In this document: one piece after another, positions 57,034 through 64,000 of the stretch
How positions within the stretch are numbered: the first letter of the stretch is position 1
Layout: each line of letters starts with the position of its first letter
DNA from: UBA1268 sp002694955
Lineage (GTDB): Bacteria; Planctomycetota; Planctomycetia; Pirellulales; UBA1268
Assembly (NCBI GenBank): GCA_028066355.1
Contig: JALCBP010000008.1
Location: forward strand, 1 to 64,000
Direction: 5' to 3'
DNA: 64,000 nt
Notes under the pieces: model-generated
What the model saw: only the letters and a program-made list of their open reading frames with translations
Database searches by the model: none
What the model was told of the DNA's origin: nothing
Translations under genes and position numbers: made by a program

Positions 57034-57924
57034 ATGCCGACACGTATTTATTCTCAAACGCTCATCGCCGCCATAATGTTTCTTTCATTCATGGTGAAAG
57101 GGGAGTGTGTCACTGCTGAAAATCGGAACACGCCGTCTCATGCCTCGTGGCGTCAGAAGATCATTGATGTGTCGAACTACACGGACGCTACGAGAATTGC
57201 TGCAAAAACATCATCAATGCTTCTGCTATCAACTTGTTTCAAAAATACAACTGTTGGTGATGATGAAGTGACTCAACAACTTCAAAAGCCCTACATCCGA
57301 AAGTTTTTTGCTGATTCGGATACTCCTTGGGTTTTTTGTCAACTTGATTATGACGAATGTTCGAAACTACCGATTCCATCAATGTCTATGGATGCAATTC
57401 GTGGAGGACCTGGCATATTCGTGTTTGACTATGCTCACGAACCACTCAAAGGCCAAGTAGTTTCAGTCTTACCCAGGAAAGGTGGAAAATACTATCGATT
57501 TGTTCAACAAGATCTGTGTTTGCTTGCTGGTTTACCAGCTGGTTCATTAACTCAACGATCAATGATTTTCGCAGTGCGGCGACATGCCGACGCTGCGAAA
57601 AGTGCGGACGGACATTGCGATAGCATGCTGTGTGACGCAGCAAATGCCCATTCCGCTCATCAAGCCCGACTACAAAACCAAGGTCATCATGGCTGGGGAA
57701 AACGCTCACAACAACTTAGCCAACGCTATGGATCTGCATCGGAAGTCTGTGCAGAAAGTTGGCCAGACCAGGACCTGCTTGATTCCTGCATAGACTGCGT
57801 TTCCTGCTGGCGACAATCACCCGGGCATTGGCGGGCAATCTCATCCGAGCACTCTGCATTCGGCTATGATATCCAAAAAGGAAAAAATAGTGTTTGGTAT
57901 GCGACAGGTATCTTTATTCACTGA
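57034..57924 (+). CDS. Secreted CAP/SCP-like protein
   Basis: A 296-residue protein with a signal peptide. The C-terminal 120 residues match the CAP (SCP/TAPS) pattern: ANAHSAHQARLQNQGHHGW, CAESWPDQDLLDSC, then WRQSPGHWRAI and a WYATGIF ending. The N-terminal part has three or four cysteines that could form disulfides. The assignment is by motif shape only. Its last 11 bases overlap the convergent PII gene. Confidence 0.6.
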   Translation: MPTRIYSQTLIAAIMFLSFMVKGECVTAENRNTPSHASWRQKIIDVSNYTDATRIAAKTSSMLLLSTCFKNTTVGDDEVTQQLQKPYIRKFFADSDTPWVFCQLDYDECSKLPIPSMSMDAIRGGPGIFVFDYAHEPLKGQVVSVLPRKGGKYYRFVQQDLCLLAGLPAGSLTQRSMIFAVRRHADAAKSADGHCDSMLCDAANAHSAHQARLQNQGHHGWGKRSQQLSQRYGSASEVCAESWPDQDLLDSCIDCVSCWRQSPGHWRAISSEHSAFGYDIQKGKNSVWYATGIFIH

Positions 57925-58219
57925 TTCCTGAAACCGGAATAGTGAATAATTTCCCGTCACCTATTCTGCCTGTTCGCGCAACCTGACTTACCTTGTCAAT
58001 AAAGTTGTCGATTTGAGAGTCTTCAACCCAGCACTGAATTTCAACTTTTGGGAGAAACGCGAGTGATCGATCCTGTTCAGTCGTCGCATCAAGATAACTT
58101 TTCTGACGCCCGTACCCTTTCACCTCATGCACGGCCAAAGCATCTACTTCCAGTTCAGCTACAGCTTCAAGAACGCGCTCCGCAAGAAATGGTTTCACGA
58201 TGATAACAACCTGTTTCAT
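57914..58219 (-). CDS. PII-family nitrogen regulator, atypical
   Basis: A 101-residue protein from the ATG at 58219 (MKQVVIIVKP); an upstream in-frame ATG at 58240 adds seven unlikely residues. Family marks are G-R-Q-K at 37-40, FLPK at 55-58 and GRIGDGK to residue 90. The T-loop tyrosine uridylylated in GlnB (Tyr51) is replaced (residue 51 is R), and the C-terminal arginines are missing because the chain stops at 101. It probably binds ATP/ADP but is not a GlnD substrate (inference). No amtB or glnA is adjacent. Confidence 0.75.
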   Translation of the reverse strand: MKQVVIIVKPFLAERVLEAVAELEVDALAVHEVKGYGRQKSYLDATTEQDRSLAFLPKVEIQCWVEDSQIDNFIDKVSQVARTGRIGDGKLFTIPVSGISE

Positions 58220-58351
58220 GAGAGCACCCGCTATAAACAAAGCCTCCTGTCAATTCTTCAGCAGTTGTAACCGAAACCAAATCGAATAGGAAAATCGTTT
58301 TCCTTTTCCTGACAGGCCTTTTACCTCGTGAACAGTTCAGTTCCCTAGGAT

Positions 58352-58606
58352 TCAGCCCCATAATTCTTGTAGTAGTTTCGCCAGTTGCTGTGCATCGTCC
58401 GAAGCCACAACCCGATTTATTCTTGACTTGGGAACCTCAAGTTTCTCCAGTGATTTTTCGATAGATGCCCAGATTTTAGATCGTTTTTTACCCTCAGCGA
58501 GATAAAGGTCGGTCACCTGCTCACCAAGTCGCTGCACAAGTGCTGTATCGAGGTTTTCATAGTAGTTTTTGACGATTTGACGCTGATATCGTGATAATTC
58601 AGCCAT
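58352..58606 (-). CDS. Small conserved protein, unknown
   Basis: An 84-residue soluble, helical protein (MAELSRYQRQIVKNYYENLDT..., ending LLQELWG). No cysteines, signal peptide or recognised motif. Similar short planctomycete proteins exist, but no function is known to me. It is 132 bp upstream of the PII-like gene on the same strand. Confidence 0.6.
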   Translation of the reverse strand: MAELSRYQRQIVKNYYENLDTALVQRLGEQVTDLYLAEGKKRSKIWASIEKSLEKLEVPKSRINRVVASDDAQQLAKLLQELWG

Positions 58607-58704
58607 TCATCCATTCCTCCGGGATTAGCTTGACCGCGCTGGAAGCAAACGGCTCAGATGACTACATTATCGGGAAACAAAGGCCTTCCTATCGAGAGAA
58701 TCCT

Positions 58705-59052
58705 ATGCCAACAATTACCTTTGCCACAGAGAAAAAAGAAATTCAAGTTCCAGAAGGTGCCAACCTTCGTAAAGAGGCACTCGCTGCAGGAGTCTCGCTG
58801 TACCCTGGAGTTCATAAAGTCCTTAATTGTCACGGCATGGGATCTTGTGGCAGCTGCCGAGTGCTAATCACGAAAGGGATGGAAAACACAAGCCCAAGAG
58901 GACTTCTCGAAAAGGCCCGCATGGGTGTGTCTATGGCTTACATTGGGAACGAAGAGACCATGCGGCTTGCATGTCAAACACGAGTCAATGGCGATATCAC
59001 TGTCACCACCTGTCCGCCAACAAACCTTTATGGTGAGAACTTCTTTAGTTGA
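58705..59052 (+). CDS. [2Fe-2S] ferredoxin
   Basis: A 115-residue protein from the ATG at 58705; the frame is open to 58591 but upstream residues look non-coding. Cluster ligands C42, C48, C51 and C90 follow C-x5-C-x2-C ... C (NCHGMGSCGSCRV, LACQT), the plant/bacterial adrenodoxin-like arrangement. It transfers one electron in the cytoplasm. The partner is not evident; it is 111 bp before thyX. Confidence 0.9.
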   Translation: MPTITFATEKKEIQVPEGANLRKEALAAGVSLYPGVHKVLNCHGMGSCGSCRVLITKGMENTSPRGLLEKARMGVSMAYIGNEETMRLACQTRVNGDITVTTCPPTNLYGENFFS

Positions 59053-59163
59053 ATTGGCACACCAGAATGGCGTGATTAACTTGCGGCACGGCCAACAGTT
59101 GCAGTAATCGCCAGAGAAGTTCATCCTGTGGTTACATTTCATTCGTTGCACAAAGGTACATTC

Positions 59164-60078
59164 ATGGCATCCGATCAATCAGCAGCACAAACTACGCCTT
59201 CACTGGATAGCCTTCAGTGGCAGAAATTTCCGGTCCTTGATGATGGATTTGTGACTTTGGTTGACGTGATGGGCAATGATTCTTCTATCGTGCAAGCCGC
59301 AAGAGTAAGTTATGGTGAGGGCACAAGAAAAGTCAGTGATGATCGGCAACTGATCCGTTATCTCCTAAGGCATGCTCACACAACACCTTTTGAGATGGCC
59401 GAGGTAAAATTTCTTGTACGGGTGCCAATGGATTGCTGGCGACAGTGGGTTCGGCATCGAACAGCAAACATCAACGAGTATTCAACCCGATATTCCCTCG
59501 CAATCGATTCGATGCAAGCGACAGGGAACGATGGCTGGAGAAGCCAGGCATCGACGAACCGACAGGGATCGGATGGATTTCTTGCGAACAATGACGGACA
59601 TCCTCTTACTCAATCTGAGCAAGAGCTACAGAGTCTTGCTCGTCGTGTTTACGAGGAACGGCTGCAAGCTGGTATAGCCCGTGAGCAAGCACGTAAAGAT
59701 TTACCGCTGTCAACATACACGGAAGCTTACTGGAAAATAGATCTGCACAATCTCCTGCATTTCCTTGCACTACGAATGGATAGTCACGCTCAACTTGAGA
59801 TTCGACAGTACGCAGAAACTATTGGAAATAAAATCGTTGCAAAACTATTCCCTCTTTGCTGGGAAGCATTCCTAGACTATCGAGTGGATGCGATGCGACT
59901 CACTCGTCTTGATCGCGGTGTTATACAGAGATTGGCATCAGGTGCTAAAACGTTACCAGCGTCTGCTGAAGACTTCCATGCCGCGCAAGATAAATCGTGG
60001 GTTTCTCTGGAGCGATGTCGGGAGAGGGATGAGTGTTTCGCAAAGCTTGCATCACTCGGACTCGTGATAGAACCGTGA
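59164..60078 (+). CDS. thyX: FAD-dependent thymidylate synthase
   Basis: A 304-residue protein from the ATG at 59164, which follows a short non-coding lead; an in-frame GTG at 59128 is less likely. The ThyX signature R-H-R-x7-S is R97, H98, R99 and S107 in RHRTANINEYS. It makes dTMP using FAD and methylenetetrahydrofolate, replacing ThyA. Its end overlaps the end of the convergent moeA by 27 bp. Confidence 0.95.
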   Translation: MASDQSAAQTTPSLDSLQWQKFPVLDDGFVTLVDVMGNDSSIVQAARVSYGEGTRKVSDDRQLIRYLLRHAHTTPFEMAEVKFLVRVPMDCWRQWVRHRTANINEYSTRYSLAIDSMQATGNDGWRSQASTNRQGSDGFLANNDGHPLTQSEQELQSLARRVYEERLQAGIAREQARKDLPLSTYTEAYWKIDLHNLLHFLALRMDSHAQLEIRQYAETIGNKIVAKLFPLCWEAFLDYRVDAMRLTRLDRGVIQRLASGAKTLPASAEDFHAAQDKSWVSLERCRERDECFAKLASLGLVIEP

Positions 60079-61326
60079 ATCAAGGGGAATAACTTGTACC
60101 GAGTCACCTTCTCGATAGTCCCCACAATTCTTTGGCAATACAAGAAGCCCATTGGCCCGTGAAAACCCAAGTAAGTCAGCCGACCCACCCCACTGCAACG
60201 CTTCGACAAAAAGGCAATTGTCGAACAACTTAAGGTTGCAGGGATGATATACGGGGCGATCACCGGCACCCTTTACCGAGCCAACTAACTTGGCCATGCG
60301 GTGAGAACCACTCTGCATTTCGAGCGACTGGCCTGATACAAATTTCAGGGTCGGCCGAACGAAAAGTTCGAAACAAACCAAAGCGCTCACAGGATTTCCG
60401 GGAAGACCAAAAACAAGTGTTGGTGAAGCTGCTGGTCGTTTAAAAATTCCAAACCAGATTGGCTTTCCTGGTTTCAAACAAACTTTATGAAAAACACACT
60501 CGACGCCGATCTTTTCAAGTGTTTTCGGCACGAGGTCATAATCTCCAGCAGACACACCACCCGAAACCAGAAGGATATCAGCCGCAACACCTTGAGCCAT
60601 TAATGCCCTCAATGCCTCTGCATTATCTTTAGCTATACCCATCGGAATCGGCTCTGCTCCGCAACGTGCTACAGCAGCGGAAAGCATTGGTTCATTCGTG
60701 TTTCGAATTTGCCCTTTCCCGAGGATTTGGCCATCCGCAATGAGTTCATTTCCAGTCGTAATAATTGAAACGCAAGGAGGTGCGCTGGCTATTACATGGG
60801 AACTTCCCGCCTCAGCCGCCAGCCCGACATGAACTGCCTCTAGCTCAATGCCACTTTTGATAACTGTCTGCCCGGCATGAAAAAAACTCGCCTTTTTGCT
60901 TACGTGCTGTCCAAGCCGGAAGTTAGGTTCATGTAGACAAACCTGCTCACCAGCGTGACCACCTGAACTTCCTGTGACAACTCGCTCGATTGGAATCACA
61001 GCATCTGCTCCTGCAGGCATCGGAGCCCCTGTCATAATCCGAACACACTGCCCTCGTTTGAGTATTATCGGCTTTGCTTCACCAGCAGCAATTTCACCAA
61101 CGACCTCAAGTGTTACACCTGTTTTCTCATCTACAACACGAGCGAAGTCATTCGAAATAACTGCAAATCCATCCATCATCGAGCGATGCCATGGTGGTGA
61201 ATCTGCATCAGAAATCACATCTTCTTGTAATTTTAGCCCGACAGATTTTTCAATTCGAACACGACGTGGCGGGAGAACAATAGCTGACTCTTCTATTCGT
61301 CGCAGCGCTTCTACGACATCAATCAT
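60052..61326 (-). CDS. moeA: Molybdopterin molybdenumtransferase
   Basis: A 424-residue protein with MoeA blocks: MDGFAV, RIMTGAPMPAGADAVIPIE, ITTGNEL, SGGVSAGDYD, KPGKPIWFG and FGLPGNPVSALVCFE. It inserts molybdenum into adenylated molybdopterin. The start overlaps the trpG/pabA stop by 4 bp (ATGA), showing translational coupling. No other moa/mog gene is adjacent. Confidence 0.93.
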   Translation of the reverse strand: MIDVVEALRRIEESAIVLPPRRVRIEKSVGLKLQEDVISDADSPPWHRSMMDGFAVISNDFARVVDEKTGVTLEVVGEIAAGEAKPIILKRGQCVRIMTGAPMPAGADAVIPIERVVTGSSGGHAGEQVCLHEPNFRLGQHVSKKASFFHAGQTVIKSGIELEAVHVGLAAEAGSSHVIASAPPCVSIITTGNELIADGQILGKGQIRNTNEPMLSAAVARCGAEPIPMGIAKDNAEALRALMAQGVAADILLVSGGVSAGDYDLVPKTLEKIGVECVFHKVCLKPGKPIWFGIFKRPAASPTLVFGLPGNPVSALVCFELFVRPTLKFVSGQSLEMQSGSHRMAKLVGSVKGAGDRPVYHPCNLKLFDNCLFVEALQWGGSADLLGFSRANGLLVLPKNCGDYREGDSVQVIPLDSRFYHESE

Positions 61327-61925
61327 GAGACTAAACCACCGTTTGTGGTCCCAAGGAAAGACTGCAGTATTGCATGACCGTTGGCTGTGAGAAAACTTTC
61401 TGGATGAAATTGCACACCATAAACGGGCATCTCACGGTGACGAATAGCCATGATTTCTTTACTTCCATCGGGTGCAAAAGCCCAGGCATCCACCTCAAAA
61501 ACATTTGGCACTGATGCCGGGTCGATCACCAGACTGTGGTACCGAGTAGCTTCTATTGGTGAAGAAAGCCCGGTAAAGAGCCCCCTGCCGGTATGCTCGA
61601 TCTGATCAACTTTGCCATGCATCAGTTGCTTCGCTGCCACAATCTTCCCACCAAAAACTTGACCAACAGCCTGGTGGCCGAGGCAGACTCCGAGAATCGG
61701 CATGCGGCCGGCGAAACGGCGCACAACATCACACGAGATACCAGCTTTGTCTGGATTACATGGACCAGGTGAAATGAGCAGGTGACTAGGCTGCTTTGCA
61801 GCTATTGTATCACCATCGATGCAATCATTCCGATGGACCTCAACTCTCATGCGTGGCTCTATTTCACCAAGCCTTTGAACGAGATTCCATGTAAATGAAT
61901 CGTAGTTATCAATAAGAAGTATCAT
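61323..61925 (-). CDS. trpG/pabA: Anthranilate/aminodeoxychorismate synthase glutaminase subunit
   Basis: A 200-residue class I amidotransferase. The nucleophile C81 is in GVCLGHQA, and VQFHPESFLT supplies His and Glu. It starts MILLIDNYDSFTWN, the TrpG/PabA signature. It delivers ammonia for anthranilate or p-aminobenzoate synthesis. The synthase partner TrpE/PabB is not in the window, so the two roles cannot be separated; many bacteria use one amphibolic subunit. Confidence 0.92.
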   Translation of the reverse strand: MILLIDNYDSFTWNLVQRLGEIEPRMRVEVHRNDCIDGDTIAAKQPSHLLISPGPCNPDKAGISCDVVRRFAGRMPILGVCLGHQAVGQVFGGKIVAAKQLMHGKVDQIEHTGRGLFTGLSSPIEATRYHSLVIDPASVPNVFEVDAWAFAPDGSKEIMAIRHREMPVYGVQFHPESFLTANGHAILQSFLGTTNGGLVS

Positions 61926-61955
61926 AAAAATACGTTTATTTATAAAAACCCCAGG

Positions 61956-62243
61956 TTAATCCAAGAGCATCACCGGATGACCAACACGCTCAACCAGAGG
62001 AATCACTTGGGGCTTGTAAATTGTTGTGTACGCTTCAGCCTGTCGATGAGCATCGAGAGCCTCTTGAGAAGACCAGTGTTCGATCATCGTAAATTCGTTG
62101 GGATTTGATTGCGATTGATAGACATCGAATCGCTCACAACCTGGCTCATTCCTACTCTTTCTCATAGCTTCACAGAGTAAGTCACGAACAACCTCAATCT
62201 TATGATCTTCTTGTACGGTGAGAATAATGTTCATACAAATCAT
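61956..62243 (-). CDS. Antibiotic biosynthesis monooxygenase (ABM)-domain protein
   Basis: A 95-residue single ABM ferredoxin-like domain (NEPGCERFDVYQSQSNPNEFTMIEHWSSQEALDAH). An in-frame ATG at 62234 (MNIILTV) is an equally good start. Such dimeric proteins act as quinol monooxygenases, haem-degrading enzymes or autoinducer-2-type enzymes; the substrate is unknown. It is 30 bp upstream of trpG/pabA in the same transcription unit. Confidence 0.85.
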   Translation of the reverse strand: MICMNIILTVQEDHKIEVVRDLLCEAMRKSRNEPGCERFDVYQSQSNPNEFTMIEHWSSQEALDAHRQAEAYTTIYKPQVIPLVERVGHPVMLLD

Positions 62244-62289
62244 GCGCTTCTATCCTTAATCCTGTACAACCTAAAGCCTGCCCAACAAT

Positions 62290-63138
62290 CTACTGTACCA
62301 CGACAGGTTGCAACGTTGCTCTCTGTCCATATTTCCTGGCGAGGATCCTTATATACGGTGGAAGAAAAGCGGCCCGATGGGTAAATGAGCCACGAACCGC
62401 CTCTTGATCACCTTCATTTGGCTCAAAAAAGTCTTCGATGGAAAATCCCGCGCGGCATATTCCACCGAGAATATCTGTTAAAGAGTGAACAAATTCATCC
62501 GTTCCAGCCTCTCTCAAACGAGATGGTGGTGCCGGTGGCAGTGCTCCTGAGTTATCCGCTGATTGGCACTCTGGAAAAAGCAATTCATATCGGCCATTTA
62601 AATTCGGTTGCAATGATGACTGTAAACTTCTCGGAGATTTATGCTGACTCATGTACAAGCCACCCGGACGACAAACACGCACGATTTCGGAGAAAACTTG
62701 CTTGAGAGTAGGTAGGTAGCAACTACTCACTGGATGAATAACGAGATCAAAATAATCATTTTTCAACATCGTAAGTTCATCCATTGAACTCTGTATCAGT
62801 TCTAGATGAAGTTTCCGCTCCCTCGCAACCTGTCGATCGAGATCAAGCATTGACGCTGACAGATCGACGACTGTTACGCTCGCGCCAGCAGCAGCATAAA
62901 TGGGCCCATGCTTCCCTCCACCTGCGGCAAGGCAAAGAACCTCCAGTCCCCTCAGGCTAGAAGGGAGCCATGGACGATCGGCAGGACCACCCGTGCCAAG
63001 CCAGTTTCTTGGATCAGTGAATGCCTCATCACAGGCAGGACTTGCCAAAGCGTCATGAGCTTTAGCGAGCCGATCCCATGCGGCTGCATTTTTAAGCAGT
63101 GTTACTTTCGAAACGGAAGAATCAGAACCGTTTTCCAT
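62290..63138 (-). CDS. SAM-dependent class I methyltransferase
   Basis: A 282-residue protein. Motif I is VLCLAAGGGKHG, followed by acidic VDLSASML, motif IV VIHPVSSCY and post-motif VRVCRPGGLYM, the UbiE/Methyltransf_11 layout. The lead-in NAAAWDRLAKAHDAL is typical. Substrate unknown. It is 46 bp upstream of the ABM gene. Confidence 0.88.
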   Translation of the reverse strand: MENGSDSSVSKVTLLKNAAAWDRLAKAHDALASPACDEAFTDPRNWLGTGGPADRPWLPSSLRGLEVLCLAAGGGKHGPIYAAAGASVTVVDLSASMLDLDRQVARERKLHLELIQSSMDELTMLKNDYFDLVIHPVSSCYLPTLKQVFSEIVRVCRPGGLYMSQHKSPRSLQSSLQPNLNGRYELLFPECQSADNSGALPPAPPSRLREAGTDEFVHSLTDILGGICRAGFSIEDFFEPNEGDQEAVRGSFTHRAAFLPPYIRILARKYGQRATLQPVVVQ

Positions 63139-63146
63139 AGAAAAAT

Positions 63147-63458
63147 CTATTCACGTGGGACTGTTTGAAGTAGTCCCATTTGTCTCATTTCCGCAAGCGG
63201 CGGCCCTGGCCGCCACTTATTCCGACGACGGTCATAGATTGCTGGAACAAGTGTCTGACGACCAGTTTCAGGATGCTCAAAACATTCTCCAGCAAGTGGA
63301 AGCTCGAAAACTTTACCACTCTCTTTACAAATGTAGTGAATAACAATCTCATCATCGCTGTCAACGGCTGGGGGTCTTCTTGCAAACACGGACGGATAGA
63401 TAAGCCACGAAGCGATTCCTAGTCCCACTATCGCCACCCATAGACGTTTATCTTTCAT
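63147..63458 (-). CDS. Small membrane-anchored protein, unknown
   Basis: A 103-residue protein. A single N-terminal TM segment (LWVAIVGLGIASWLIYPSVFA) precedes an exported domain with two cysteines (YICKESGKVFEL, GECFEHPETG). The Cys spacing hints at a disulfide or a degraded metal site. No family recognised. It sits 8 bp upstream of the methyltransferase. Confidence 0.65.
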   Translation of the reverse strand: MKDKRLWVAIVGLGIASWLIYPSVFARRPPAVDSDDEIVIHYICKESGKVFELPLAGECFEHPETGRQTLVPAIYDRRRNKWRPGPPLAEMRQMGLLQTVPRE

Positions 63459-63482
63459 AAGAAATCCTCCTCGAGTGCACGG

Positions 63483-64000
63483 TTAGTTTCGATCCCACAA
63501 CGCATCTACTTCTGCGGCATCTGCGGGATCTCCATTGCAGATGACCCCAATATTATGGAATTCCATCTGAGCCACTTGACCATCGCTCGTCCACGGTCCT
63601 TTTCGGAACTTTCGGCTGAAGCCTTCAACATGTCCGTCAACAAAGACTGCATTGGCAAACCCACCTCCATGACGAAAGTGAACGACTGGGTCAGTTGTCG
63701 AGGGTTTACTAAACCCACCAAGCTGTTCTCTCAGGCCATACGGTGCTGCAAAATAAATCATAGCGGTCTCTGCAAATGCAATTGTCCGAGAGGTCTCAGG
63801 GACATCTTTGATTCGATATGTCTTATCTTGATACGGGCCGCCCGGCTCGGACCCGTAATAGTTTCCTGAGCCAGGACCAAGTTGGGAGTTATACCCAAAT
63901 GCTGTTGCTATACGATCACCAAACTTCACTTCTTCAAGCATAGATTCTGAAAAGTTCGGGCACTGTAAAACGGAAGCGTTCGATTCAAAAAATGGCTGCA
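63483..64000 (-). CDS. DUF1559-type pseudopilin with H-x9-DG C-terminus, partial
   Basis: The frame has no stop up to the window edge, so the N-terminus lies beyond it. Residues seen start ...QPFFESNASVLQCPNFSES and run to a C-terminal VHFRHGGGFANAVFVDGHVEGF, the H-x9-D-G signature of planctomycete DUF1559 proteins. These carry an N-terminal prepilin-type cleavage motif (not visible here) and are exported by type II secretion-like machinery. It opens the tight minus-strand run through moeA. Confidence 0.85.
   Translation of the reverse strand, partial: QPFFESNASVLQCPNFSESMLEEVKFGDRIATAFGYNSQLGPGSGNYYGSEPGGPYQDKTYRIKDVPETSRTIAFAETAMIYFAAPYGLREQLGGFSKPSTTDPVVHFRHGGGFANAVFVDGHVEGFSRKFRKGPWTSDGQVAQMEFHNIGVICNGDPADAAEVDALWDRN

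Noticed and set aside
1..64000. tRNA, rRNA, CRISPR arrays, insertion sequences
   Set aside because: Scanned for T-loop (GTTCRA) motifs with acceptor pairing, regular repeat-spacer units and transposase motifs; none stood up. A computational tRNA scan would be decisive.

Overview
The window reads as a piece of a Planctomycetota chromosome, most likely a marine Pirellulales-like lineage (inference from gene content; no rRNA is present to confirm it). The pointers are several secreted PQQ-type beta-propeller proteins, a secreted sulfatase next to an esterase and a GH16 hydrolase, a DUF1559-type pseudopilin with an H-x9-DG end, a lone GspF, a CpaB/SAF-like protein, many small conserved proteins of unknown function, and frequent genes without a strong Shine-Dalgarno. 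Base composition looks mid-40s to 50% GC by eye and fairly even, with no obvious island, phage, IS element, CRISPR array, tRNA or rRNA.

Layout. 0-7 kb: an accessory carbohydrate/sulfate-ester region with a secreted beta-propeller protein, an AraC-type regulator, a secreted GH16 hydrolase, a cupin protein, and a two-gene sulfatase-esterase operon. 7-16 kb: transport and membrane functions (SulP-STAS-carbonic anhydrase fusion, SLC13/RCK permease, polytopic membrane protein), a histone-deacetylase-fold enzyme, and a 745-bp gap with two strong hairpins. 15-22 kb: HEAT protein and GspF on the minus strand, then tyrA-purL-purQ on the plus strand; PurL carries an N-terminal PurS-like region. 22-28 kb: lipoprotein, SAF protein with a long disordered tail, zinc-ribbon membrane protein, and the principal sigma factor behind a 681-bp non-coding leader. 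28-38 kb: class-C beta-lactamase-fold hydrolase with TPRs, VOC protein, cysC, PDZ protein, YgiQ radical SAM enzyme, acyltransferase-like protein, and an epimerase overlapping a PhoB-type regulator. 37.8-46.6 kb: trpC, purH, a sensor kinase, three small conserved proteins, the KtrA/KtrB-type potassium system, and smpB with a bidirectional terminator.

46.8-54.8 kb is the most distinctive segment: four consecutive secreted PQQ-type beta-propeller genes followed by an SGNH hydrolase, all on one strand. The last propeller carries an embedded EF-hand calcium loop and a vicinal Cys-Cys pair. 54.8-64 kb: a large secreted protein of unknown function, a CAP-like secreted protein, an atypical PII protein, a ferredoxin, thyX, and a closely packed minus-strand run of pseudopilin (cut by the window edge), small membrane protein, methyltransferase, ABM monooxygenase, trpG/pabA and moeA.

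Most of the window is housekeeping. No wholly new system can be proven from sequence alone. The best leads are the tandem beta-propeller array with its EF-hand, the SulP-STAS-CA fusion whose carbonic-anhydrase domain has lost a zinc-ligand cysteine, the PII protein without the uridylylation tyrosine, and the orphan hairpins at 11.3-11.5 kb.
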